Source: Limenecus sp048360435
GTDB lineage: Bacteria > Cyanobacteriota > Vampirovibrionia > Gastranaerophilales > Gastranaerophilaceae
DNA length: 64,000 nt
Direction of reading: 5' to 3'
Assembly (NCBI GenBank): GCA_048360435.1
Contig: DBGCOP010000030.1
Coordinates: 112,500-176,499, forward strand
Made by a program: the position numbers and the translations under genes. This document shows, piece by piece, positions 54,896 to 62,335 of this stretch (the stretch's first letter is position 1; every line of letters begins with the position of its first letter). Under the pieces are notes generated by a model, which saw nothing but the letters and a program-made list of their open reading frames with translations, did no database searches and was not told where the DNA came from.

Positions 54896-55717
54896 TTATA
54901 CCTCTACAACTTCAATATCAGGCGAAATATGCTCCTTCAATGAAGCTTCTACAAAATTCTTTAATGTATTAGATGAAAATTTACAAGACTTGCACATACC
55001 CTTAAGAGAAACAAAAACCTTGTTGTCTTTAACATCCACAAGCTCAATGTCTCCGCCGTCTTTTCTTAATTCCGGTGCAATATGTTTTTCGATAACATTA
55101 TTCACTTTCAAAACAAGCTGTGTTACAGACATGTTATGAATATCTACTTTTTCTTTTTTCTTTTGAATTTCATCAATGATTTTTTGAATTGCAACATGAC
55201 ATTGACCGCAAGCACCGCCTGCTTTTGTGTAATTCATCACATCTTCTAAATCAGTCAAATTATTCTGTTCAATTGCTTCTCTCAAATTATTCTCAGTAAC
55301 GTGATAACATTTACAAATAATTTTTTCATCACAATGCGCTCCGACATCTTCACCTTTGAAATTTGCAATAGCAGATTCAAGAGCTTCATGTCCCATAACA
55401 GAACAGTGCATTTTTTCAGGAGGAAGACCGCCCAGAGCATCCGCAATATCCTGATTAGAGATTTTTGCAGCTTCTTCAATGGTTTTACCTTTAACCATTT
55501 CAGTCAAAACACTCGAAGATGCAACCGCAGAACCGCAGCCGAAAGTCTGAAATTTCGCATCAGTAATAATGCCATTGTCATCTACCTTCAAGTAAAGTTT
55601 CAAGGCATCACCGCAAACAAGCGAACCTGCCTCGCCTATTGCAGAAGGATTTTCCATTTCTCCTACATTTCTCGGATTTTTATAGTGATCCATCACTTTA
55701 TCTGTATATTCCCACAT
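54896..55717 (-). CDS. nifU: Full-length Fe-S scaffold NifU (three domains)
   Basis: 273 residues with the complete NifU plan: an IscU-like scaffold (about 1-125; Val-Cys-Gly-Asp, Gly-Cys-Gly-Ser-Ala-Val-Ala-Ser-Ser, Met-His-Cys-Ser), a central ferredoxin-like [2Fe-2S] region (about 130-185; Cys-Lys-Cys and Gly-Ala-Cys-Gly-Gln-Cys), and a C-terminal Nfu domain (about 195-273; Gly-Gly-Asp-Ile-Glu-Leu-Val, Cys-Lys-Ser-Cys). AAAGGAAA precedes the ATG. Two codons before nifS, with which it forms an operon. Confidence 0.95.
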   Translation of the reverse strand: MWEYTDKVMDHYKNPRNVGEMENPSAIGEAGSLVCGDALKLYLKVDDNGIITDAKFQTFGCGSAVASSSVLTEMVKGKTIEEAAKISNQDIADALGGLPPEKMHCSVMGHEALESAIANFKGEDVGAHCDEKIICKCYHVTENNLREAIEQNNLTDLEDVMNYTKAGGACGQCHVAIQKIIDEIQKKKEKVDIHNMSVTQLVLKVNNVIEKHIAPELRKDGGDIELVDVKDNKVFVSLKGMCKSCKFSSNTLKNFVEASLKEHISPDIEVVEV

Positions 55718-55824
55718 AGTCTATTTCCTTTAAATTATTCAATTAGATACGATACTATATTTACACCAATATTTTAGCGCAAAGAATAACAGATTTAAAC
55801 ACAATAAAAAATAATAAAACAGGA

Positions 55825-56880
55825 CTAAATTCTTTGATTTGTTTCAGTATCAAAAAACAAAAAATCATTTGAATTTATTTTTAAAACTATTTCTGAACCA
55901 AACTGTTTTTGTGCATCTATTTTGGCAGAACATTTTGCATTATTTATATTAAAATAAACAATTTTTTCACTTCCGAGCATCTCTGAAATATCGACAGAAA
56001 CAGTCAAATCAACGTTAGGAGTCAACGAATCCATTTTTTCGGGACGCAAACCGACAACAACTGATTCACGTTTTTCTAACAATTCTTTTTGTTCTTCTGA
56101 AAGATTGATAACAGAGTCATTGAATTTTATTGTTCCGTTTTCAATTTTGCAATCAATAAAATTCATTGAAGGAGAACCCAAAAATCCTCCAACAAAGGTA
56201 TTTGCCGGTTCATAATATATTTTTTCAGGTTCATCAACCTGCTGAATCACACCCTTATCCAGAACAACAATCCTATCCCCCATTGTCAAAGCTTCTGTTT
56301 GGTCATGAGTTACATAAATAAATGTTGTCTGAAGTTTTTCATGCAGTTTTTTTATCTCAGAACGCATTTGAACCCTGAGTTTTGCATCAAGATTCGACAA
56401 CGGTTCATCCATAAGAAAAACCTTTGGACTTCTTACAATTGCCCTTCCGAGAGCAACGCGCTGTCTTTGACCGCCTGACAGCTGTTTTGGTTTTCTGTCA
56501 AGATATTCAGTAAGATTCAAAATTTCAGCAGCTTCTTTAACCTTTTTGTCAATTTCATCTTTTTTGAAATTTCTCATTTTTAAAGGAAATGCAATATTCT
56601 CATACACTGTCATATGAGGATACAAAGCATAGCTCTGAAAGACAAAAGCAATATCTCTGTCTTTAGGGTGCACATTATTTACACATCTGTCACCGATGTA
56701 AATTTCACCGCCCGTAATATCTTCAAGGCCCGCTATCATTCTTAAAATTGTAGATTTACCACATCCTGATGAACCTACCAGAACAAGAAACTCTTTATCT
56801 TTAATTTCTAATGACACATCATTTATAATTGTTTTCGTGTCATATTTTTTCACTACATTTTTAAGCGTAACATTAGCCAT
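55825..56880 (-). CDS. ABC transporter ATPase, UgpC/MalK type
   Basis: 351 residues. Walker A Gly-Ser-Ser-Gly-Cys-Gly-Lys-Ser-Thr (about 37-45), Leu-Ser-Gly-Gly-Gln-Arg-Gln-Arg-Val (about 134-142) and Walker B Phe-Leu-Met-Asp-Glu-Pro. After about residue 240 an OB/TOBE regulatory domain follows, as in ATPases of sugar or glycerol-phosphate importers (MalK, UgpC, MsmX). No permease or binding protein gene is adjacent, so it may serve several transporters. It lies 28 nt after a degenerate histidine-kinase-like gene on the same strand. Confidence 0.88.
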   Translation of the reverse strand: MANVTLKNVVKKYDTKTIINDVSLEIKDKEFLVLVGSSGCGKSTILRMIAGLEDITGGEIYIGDRCVNNVHPKDRDIAFVFQSYALYPHMTVYENIAFPLKMRNFKKDEIDKKVKEAAEILNLTEYLDRKPKQLSGGQRQRVALGRAIVRSPKVFLMDEPLSNLDAKLRVQMRSEIKKLHEKLQTTFIYVTHDQTEALTMGDRIVVLDKGVIQQVDEPEKIYYEPANTFVGGFLGSPSMNFIDCKIENGTIKFNDSVINLSEEQKELLEKRESVVVGLRPEKMDSLTPNVDLTVSVDISEMLGSEKIVYFNINNAKCSAKIDAQKQFGSEIVLKINSNDFLFFDTETNQRI

Positions 56881-56908
56881 TAAATTTATCCGTCCTCATT
56901 TATACCGA

Positions 56909-58057
56909 CTACAAACTGAATCTTTCAACAGGAATGATGAAGCAAAAACTGCTGCCTTTCATTGATTCCGACTCTACCCATATTTTACCTTTCAAAAGTC
57001 TGACAAGATTATAAACGATACCCAGAGAAAGACTTTTCGGAGCAGATTTTTTAGCAATATATTTTTCAATATTTGCATAAGGGTCAAAAATATTCTCCAA
57101 ATCAGCTTCACAAATGCCGGAACCTGTATCATTTACTTTAATCATAAGATAAGCTTTATCAGGTGTATTCGGATTTACAGAGAAGCCTGCCAGCTCCAAA
57201 AATTCATTGTCAGGGTGGCTGACAACAACCTGAACCGAGCCTATGTCAGTATGAGAAATAGCATTCTCAACAAGTATTTTAAGAATTTGTCTCAAGACGT
57301 TTTCATCAGAATAAAGTGTTCTTTTTCCAAGACTGTTCAAGTCAAAATTCAAAATAAGCTTTTTATCATCCGCAGCATGTTTAAGCTCAGTAAACAACGC
57401 TGTCATAAGATTAACGAAATCAAAGTTTTTAAACTCATAATCATACAAACCCGATTCAAGCTTTGAATACTCAATCAATCCGTTTACAAGCTCCAAAAGC
57501 TGCATTGAGTTCTTGTTGATTATTTTCAGATATTTCTCCTGTTTATCATTGACTTCACCGCCCAGACCTTCAAGGATAGCCTGAGAAAAGCCATTTATTG
57601 AATGGATGGGAGATGTAAGCTCTCCGGAAATTTTTGAAAGAAAAGTATTCTTATTTTTAGTCAGCTTATTCAAATACTCATGTTCAAACATCAGTTTATT
57701 CAGCATTTTCTGACTGTTTGTAACATCTCTTACAGAGATAATGATTTTTTCTTCGCCATCATCATATTCCGAAGCTTTTATCTCCAAAAATAAATCACTG
57801 TCCAATTTTAATTTTGAACGAACAACGACAGAGTCATTTGACTTTGCAAGCTCGCTCACGAGATTGAATCCTCCGTCAAAAATATCAAGAAGTTCAAGCT
57901 GAGACAACTCCTCGCCGGAAATATTAAAAAGATTCAAAAGATTCTCATTTGCATATAAAATTTCACCCGACAAAGAAACAATCAAAACCGCATCAGGATA
58001 ATAGCTCAAAACATTTTTTGGTTGTTTCTTCTTGAATAAAAAAGAAAATATATTCAT
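56909..58057 (-). CDS. PAS/histidine-kinase-like protein lacking the phospho-acceptor His
   Basis: 382 residues from the ATG at 58057 (GGAG 11 nt upstream). No transmembrane segment. PAS domain about 18-105 (Asp-Ala-Val-Leu-Ile-Val-Ser-Leu-Ser-Gly-Glu-Ile-Leu-Tyr-Ala-Asn). The HisKA-like helix reads Phe-Leu-Ser-Lys-Ile-Ser-Gly-Glu-Leu-Thr-Ser-Pro-Ile, where active kinases have Ser-His-Glu-Leu-Arg-Thr-Pro; Gly-145 replaces the His (codon GGA read on the minus strand). The HATPase part keeps the N box (Glu-Asn-Ala-Ile-Ser-His-Thr) and G1 (Asn-Asp-Thr-Gly-Ser-Gly-Ile), but the G2 Gly-x-Gly-Leu-Gly box is Pro-Lys-Ser-Leu-Ser-Leu-Gly. It likely senses through PAS and binds a partner rather than phosphorylating. 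Upstream of an ABC ATPase gene. Confidence 0.8.
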   Translation of the reverse strand: MNIFSFLFKKKQPKNVLSYYPDAVLIVSLSGEILYANENLLNLFNISGEELSQLELLDIFDGGFNLVSELAKSNDSVVVRSKLKLDSDLFLEIKASEYDDGEEKIIISVRDVTNSQKMLNKLMFEHEYLNKLTKNKNTFLSKISGELTSPIHSINGFSQAILEGLGGEVNDKQEKYLKIINKNSMQLLELVNGLIEYSKLESGLYDYEFKNFDFVNLMTALFTELKHAADDKKLILNFDLNSLGKRTLYSDENVLRQILKILVENAISHTDIGSVQVVVSHPDNEFLELAGFSVNPNTPDKAYLMIKVNDTGSGICEADLENIFDPYANIEKYIAKKSAPKSLSLGIVYNLVRLLKGKIWVESESMKGSSFCFIIPVERFSL

Positions 58058-58123
58058 TTTGTGTAAAGCTCCCAAGTTTTTTCTTCATATTATCATAATT
58101 TAACCCAAATAGACAAAATTTGG

Positions 58124-58158
58124 GAAAATAAAATGCGGTATCCGTAAGACAACCGCAT
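58124..58158 (-). terminator. Terminator-like hairpin in the 5' region of the kinase-like gene
   Basis: A 7-bp stem ATGCGGT/ACCGCAT (58133-58139/58152-58158) followed on the minus strand by TTTATTTT. It lies 66 nt upstream of the kinase-like ATG and downstream of a promoter at 58197-58224. Confidence 0.55.
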
Positions 58159-58190
58159 AAGTCAAGAAAGGAATGGTTAGACTATTAATA
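58124..58190 (-). ncRNA. Candidate short RNA or attenuated leader
   Basis: The minus-strand promoter at 58197-58224 would start an RNA near 58190 that reaches the hairpin at 58124-58158 after about 65 nt. The promoter layout resembles that of the small RNA at 1457-1557. It may be an independent RNA or the terminated leader of the kinase-like gene. Confidence 0.4.
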
Positions 58191-58196
58191 TAATTA

Positions 58197-58224
58197 TTAT
58201 TACAACTTTTTTCATGCCGTGCAA
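58197..58224 (-). promoter_or_regulatory. Promoter upstream of the kinase-like gene and the short RNA
   Basis: Minus strand: TTGCAC (58219-58224), 16-nt spacer with six A followed by GTTG, and TAATAA (58197-58202). Six A and an AT-rich -10 repeat the arrangement at 1564-1592. Confidence 0.45.
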
Positions 58225-58279
58225 ATTTATAAACAAATGTTAACTTAGTGTATAATAAATTACAGAAAGCAGAGCAAAT

Positions 58280-59095
58280 ATGAAAATTGGAATTTTATCA
58301 CTGGGACTCATAGGCGGTTCAATTCTGAAAAAACTGTCTCAATATCATAAAGACATAACAATTACAGCCGTCACAGGTAATGAAAAAACCATTGCGGCGG
58401 CAGCATCTTATACAAATGACGTATCAACAACAATCTCAAAACTCAAAGATTGTGAGATTGTTTTTGTTTGTGCACCTATGAACAAAACACCCGAGATTCT
58501 TCAAAAGCTTGAATCTATTGTGCCAAAAGATACGATTGTAGCTGATGTATGCAGCTTAAAATCTTTTGTCACAGAAAAAAAATATTCCTTTAAATTTATA
58601 GGCACACACCCTATGGCAGGAACGGAAAACAGCGGGTTTGAGGCATCTTTCCCCGAGCTTTTTGAAGGTGCAAAATGGATAATTACACCTGATGAAGCAA
58701 CAGACGAAAAAGATATAGAAAAGCTCACAAAACTAATCGCCCTCACCGGAGCCGAAATTATCAAAATGAAAGCAGAAGAGCACGACAGAGCAGCAGCCCT
58801 TATCAGCCATATGCCTATGCTTGTATCACAGGCAATTATGAAAACAGCACTGAAAAGCCCGGCTGCGTTAAAAATGGCATCAAGCGGTTTCAGGGATATG
58901 ACAAGGCTTTCGCTTTCAAACACGCAAATGGCTGAGGACATGATTAAGCTGAATAGCAAAAATATTTCAGATTGTGCTGTTGAACTTGTTGAATCAATAA
59001 AATCACTTCTTGATGATTCATATAAAGAACAAATCGAAGTCATAAAAGATTTCAGACAAAAAATGTATACTACTGATGGAAAAAATGCGTTGTAA
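58280..59095 (+). CDS. tyrA: Prephenate dehydrogenase
   Basis: 271 residues. It converts prephenate (or arogenate) to the tyrosine precursor. N-terminal NAD(P) motif Gly-Ile-Leu-Ser-Leu-Gly-Leu-Ile-Gly-Gly-Ser, then Val-Cys-Ala-Pro-Met, Asp-Val-Cys-Ser-Leu-Lys and Phe-Ile-Gly-Thr-His-Pro-Met-Ala-Gly-Thr-Glu-Asn-Ser-Gly (His is catalytic). The C-terminal helices contain Leu-Ile-Ser-His-Met-Pro-Met and Phe-Arg-Asp-Met-Thr-Arg. No ACT or chorismate mutase domain is fused. A TATAAT lies about 24 nt upstream. Confidence 0.93.
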   Translation: MKIGILSLGLIGGSILKKLSQYHKDITITAVTGNEKTIAAAASYTNDVSTTISKLKDCEIVFVCAPMNKTPEILQKLESIVPKDTIVADVCSLKSFVTEKKYSFKFIGTHPMAGTENSGFEASFPELFEGAKWIITPDEATDEKDIEKLTKLIALTGAEIIKMKAEEHDRAAALISHMPMLVSQAIMKTALKSPAALKMASSGFRDMTRLSLSNTQMAEDMIKLNSKNISDCAVELVESIKSLLDDSYKEQIEVIKDFRQKMYTTDGKNAL

Positions 59096-59208
59096 GTTCT
59101 CATCCTAAAGTTTGAGATAGAATCTACTTTATTATAATTAAAATAAACCCTACACCTGATATTATATAATTGTTAGGGAAAACATATACTAAACAGTCAG
59201 GGATGTAG

Positions 59209-59562
59209 ATGAAAATCAAGGATGTTGACAAAGTTTGCATTGTTGATATAGCAGGGAATGCAATATCGAAATCAGACCTAATAGAATTAAAAAAGATTTT
59301 TGAAAAAAAGGTCTTAAAAAAACGTATCGGGATTAACCTGCAAAATGTTTTGGATACAGGGCACGAATTTTTAGACTTTCTTGAACAATGCAGTGAGAAA
59401 CAAAAACTTTCTGTCTTTAATGTTAACAACGAAGTTTATTTGATGCTTTTCATTCTTAAATATGACAAATATGTAAATATATATCTCAATGAAGAAGATT
59501 TTTATTCTGATAAAAAATGTATAGTTTACAGACGTCTGAAGCTTTTGAAAAAAGCTGCATAA
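59209..59562 (+). CDS. STAS-like protein
   Basis: 117 residues. Val-Cys-Ile-Val-Asp-Ile-Ala-Gly-Asn-Ala (about 8-17), Ile-Gly-Ile-Asn-Leu-Gln-Asn-Val-Leu-Asp-Thr-Gly-His (about 40-52) and Leu-Ser-Val-Phe-Asn-Val-Asn-Asn-Glu-Val (about 67-76) follow the alternating strand/helix plan of anti-sigma-antagonist STAS domains. The phospho-Ser/Thr position normally before the second helix is Asp-Thr-Gly. No SpoIIAB-type partner is adjacent. Single gene. Confidence 0.55.
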   Translation: MKIKDVDKVCIVDIAGNAISKSDLIELKKIFEKKVLKKRIGINLQNVLDTGHEFLDFLEQCSEKQKLSVFNVNNEVYLMLFILKYDKYVNIYLNEEDFYSDKKCIVYRRLKLLKKAA

Positions 59563-59649
59563 TAACAGAATTATTAACAAACATTTCTTTCTCGACAAAA
59601 TCCGGAAAATATAAGAATATAATCTTGGAATACCAATTTTGGGGAAGAG

Positions 59650-60771
59650 ATGAACAAAGAAGAACTAATAGTAGCCATACACGGGGACAATAAAGAAACA
59701 GGCGGAAGATATAATGTTCTGGCAAGCTTCAATAATGCCTTGATAAAAGGATTTGAACAGGCAGGCGTAAAAGCAATGTCTACAAAAGAATGTTTTGAAA
59801 AAAACATAACACCGAATCTTGCAATTGCATTGAATGCGACAGGTCTGCCCTTGTGGCAAAATATACTGAATAACGGTATAACCAATATAATGTGGAACAC
59901 AGATTCTATTTTCTATCAAAATTATGAAGTAGTCGAACAGTTCTCTCAATACAAAAATTTTGTTCTATTTAATTCATGCGCTGAAGATACTCCTGCAATT
60001 CAACACTACTTGCCGTCACTCGTAAACGGCTATATTCCCGGAGGTACAGACTTAGACCTGTGGAAGAAACAGGATGTTGAAAAAGAATATGACATTACAT
60101 TTTTTGGCTCAATTGATGACTATGACTCAAGAATTGCACAACTCAAAGAGACAATGCCTGAACTTGTGTTCAAGCTTATGATGGATTTCTGTGAAGTGGC
60201 TCTTAATTATCCCGAGCTGTCTTTGTGGCAAATTTATCAGCTTTTTAAAAAACAAATCGGACTTAATCTCGACATAGCTCAATATCTGCTGTTATCAAAA
60301 AGCATTTCCTACATAATTACATATAAACAGCGTGTAAAAATGATTCAAGCATTAAAAGATTTTAATCTTACAATCTTTGGAGAAGGTCCCTGGGAAAAAT
60401 ATATTTCAGGAAACATAAAACTTGTAAAAGGCGGTGACATCAGAGAAACAGTGAACCTGATGAACAAATCCAAAATCACTCTCCACTCCAACCCCTTCCA
60501 CCTCGCAGGAGGAATCCACGACAGAATCTTGAACGCCAGCGCAATAGAAACAATGGTTCTAACAGGATATAACAGGACAATCAACGCAGAATTCAATGAC
60601 TCAATTGTATATTGTGATGCGGTGAATTACTCTGACATAGCAGAAAAAGCCGACTATTATCTAAAACATGCTGACGAAAGACAAGAAAAAGCTTCAAAAG
60701 CATCAACCATTGTAAAAGAAAAACACAAATGGTCTGACAGAGCAAAAAGTATTCTTGAAATAATTGAATAA
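59650..60771 (+). CDS. Glycosyltransferase-like protein (CgeB/GT4-type)
   Basis: 373 residues, no membrane span. Two Rossmann-like halves: an N-terminal one with Asn-Leu-Ala-Ile-Ala-Leu-Asn-Ala-Thr-Gly, and a C-terminal one with Leu-Thr-Ile-Phe-Gly-Glu-Gly-Pro-Trp and Ile-His-Asp-Arg-Ile-Leu-Asn-Ala-Ser-Ala, then Glu-Thr-Met-Val-Leu-Thr-Gly-Tyr. This resembles the CgeB/Glyco_trans_1_2 group, where the C-terminal Asp-Arg/Glu region binds the nucleotide sugar. The sugar and acceptor are unknown. GGGGAAGAG precedes the ATG. Confidence 0.7.
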   Translation: MNKEELIVAIHGDNKETGGRYNVLASFNNALIKGFEQAGVKAMSTKECFEKNITPNLAIALNATGLPLWQNILNNGITNIMWNTDSIFYQNYEVVEQFSQYKNFVLFNSCAEDTPAIQHYLPSLVNGYIPGGTDLDLWKKQDVEKEYDITFFGSIDDYDSRIAQLKETMPELVFKLMMDFCEVALNYPELSLWQIYQLFKKQIGLNLDIAQYLLLSKSISYIITYKQRVKMIQALKDFNLTIFGEGPWEKYISGNIKLVKGGDIRETVNLMNKSKITLHSNPFHLAGGIHDRILNASAIETMVLTGYNRTINAEFNDSIVYCDAVNYSDIAEKADYYLKHADERQEKASKASTIVKEKHKWSDRAKSILEIIE

Positions 60772-60772
60772 G

Positions 60773-61384
60773 CTATATTTTTTTCAGCTGTTCAACAGCA
60801 AATTTAGCACGTTCTTTTATTTCGGAAAGAGAAGCATTTTTGTACAAACATCTGCCTAAACCGACAGCAGCTGCACCCTCTTTTAAATAGTCTGTAAAAT
60901 CCTCAAGCTCGATTCCGCCGGATGGCATCAGGTTCAAAAACGGCATGGGCCTGAGTAAATCTTCAAGATACTCAATCCCGCCCATTGATTTTGCAGGAAA
61001 GATTTTTATAAGAGGGATTCTGGATTTCCAAGCATTATAAGCCTCATTCGGAGTCGAAACAGTAGCAATATGAGGAACTTTATTACCAAGGCAAAATTTT
61101 AAAAGATTACCCTGAAATACAGGAGACACTATAATCTGCGCACCTTTGTCAATTGCCTCCTGCGCTCTCATAGATGTAATTACACCGCCGGCCATTACTG
61201 TAATATCTTTATATTTTTTAAGCTCCTCTATTGCAGGAAGAATAGTCCCCTTTTCCACGGTAATTTCAAAAACTCTGATCCCGCTTTGTATCATTGCAAC
61301 AGCTTTTTCAACTGCTTCAAGAGGTTCATCAGCTCTTATAACCGCAACAATTTTATTTTTATAAATTTGTTCAATAGGATTCAC
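60773..61384 (-). CDS. eda: 2-keto-3-deoxy-6-phosphogluconate (KDPG) aldolase
   Basis: 203 residues. It splits KDPG into pyruvate and glyceraldehyde 3-phosphate. Schiff-base Lys in Pro-Leu-Ile-Lys-Ile-Phe-Pro-Ala-Lys (about 124-132), and Leu-Met-Pro-Ser-Gly-Gly-Ile (about 149-155) and Ala-Val-Ala/Gly-Leu-Gly. The catalytic Glu is in Phe-Glu-Ile-Thr-Val-Glu; the usual Arg-Thr following it is Glu-Lys here. A KdgK-like kinase is at 29701-30636. KDPGal aldolase is a possible alternative. Confidence 0.88.
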   Translation of the reverse strand: MNPIEQIYKNKIVAVIRADEPLEAVEKAVAMIQSGIRVFEITVEKGTILPAIEELKKYKDITVMAGGVITSMRAQEAIDKGAQIIVSPVFQGNLLKFCLGNKVPHIATVSTPNEAYNAWKSRIPLIKIFPAKSMGGIEYLEDLLRPMPFLNLMPSGGIELEDFTDYLKEGAAAVGLGRCLYKNASLSEIKERAKFAVEQLKKI

Positions 61385-61402
61385 AACAGACTCTTCCGCT
61401 AA

Positions 61403-62323
61403 CTATTTCGACATTTTATCATTCTTTGAACTATTTGCCTGTTTTTTGGTTTTAATTTTAATAAAATTGAAGACAGTTTTGTTCTCTTCAATCATATCTT
61501 CATCCTCGTAGCCAAGCAATATTTCCAAATCTTTTTTAAGCATTGTAATGTCATCATACTTTTTCAAAGTTCCGTCAAGTGCAATAGAAACATCACCGGT
61601 TTCCTCGGAAACAACAAGACAGGCTGAGTCGGAAACTTCGCTCATACCGATTGCAGCTCTGTGGCGAGTACCATATTTCCAGCTGAGTTTGGGATCTTCC
61701 GTCAAAGGAAGAAGGACACCTGCTGAGCGGACTGTGTCACCTTCTATCACAACAGCACCATCATGAAGAGGAGTATTGGGATGAAATATCGTCAAAAGCA
61801 ACTCCGTTGAAACAATAGCATCCAATTGCGTGCCTACATCGGAATAACTGTTTACGTCATCTTCTCTTTCAAGCACCATCAACGCTCCTGTTCTGGTTTT
61901 TGAAAGATATTTTACAGTTTCAATAAGCTCCTTCAAAACATTAACTTTTTGTGCTTCTTTAAGATTCTTTCTTCCAAAATGATTATGGAAAAGATTCGAC
62001 TGTCCCAAATAACCGAGAAATTTTCTTATTTCAGGCTGAAATATAATAACAGCACCAAACATGATAACACTTACCATTGTTCTCAAGAACACACCGAGTA
62101 TAAGCAGGTTGAACTTTATCAAAATTTCAGAGAACAACCATGCAAGAAGAAGAATAAAAATACCCTTCACAAGCTTTTCAGACTGTGTGCCTTTGATAAA
62201 TTTTTGATAAACTACCAACAGAAAAGCAGCGATAACAAGGATTTCAAAAACATTAATCCAGGTAAATGACCAGTGAAGAGTTTTCATCTGGCTGATTAAG
62301 ATATCCTTTATTTCTCCTATCAC
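61403..62323 (-). CDS. cdaA: Membrane diadenylate cyclase CdaA (c-di-AMP synthase)
   Basis: 306 residues from the GTG at 62323 (AAGGA 6 nt upstream). Three N-terminal spans (about 22-110), then a DAC domain with Asp-Gly-Ala-Val-Val-Ile (about 186-191) and Arg-His-Arg-Ala-Ala-Ile-Gly (about 217-223), the DGA and RHR catalytic motifs. It condenses two ATP to c-di-AMP. The last 40 residues are Lys/Asn-rich. 12 nt downstream of lysA on the same strand. cdaR and glmM are not adjacent. Confidence 0.95.
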   Translation of the reverse strand: MIGEIKDILISQMKTLHWSFTWINVFEILVIAAFLLVVYQKFIKGTQSEKLVKGIFILLLAWLFSEILIKFNLLILGVFLRTMVSVIMFGAVIIFQPEIRKFLGYLGQSNLFHNHFGRKNLKEAQKVNVLKELIETVKYLSKTRTGALMVLEREDDVNSYSDVGTQLDAIVSTELLLTIFHPNTPLHDGAVVIEGDTVRSAGVLLPLTEDPKLSWKYGTRHRAAIGMSEVSDSACLVVSEETGDVSIALDGTLKKYDDITMLKKDLEILLGYEDEDMIEENKTVFNFIKIKTKKQANSSKNDKMSK

Positions 62324-62335
62324 TTTAAATCCTTA

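Noticed and set aside
54896..55717. NifU/NifS as evidence of nitrogen fixation
   Set aside because: No nitrogenase genes are nearby, and full-length NifU also serves general Fe-S assembly in non-fixing bacteria.
58501..59103. Minus-strand frame of 200 codons opposite tyrA
   Set aside because: Antisense to a gene with complete prephenate dehydrogenase motifs; Ser/Ile-rich composition typical of a shadow.
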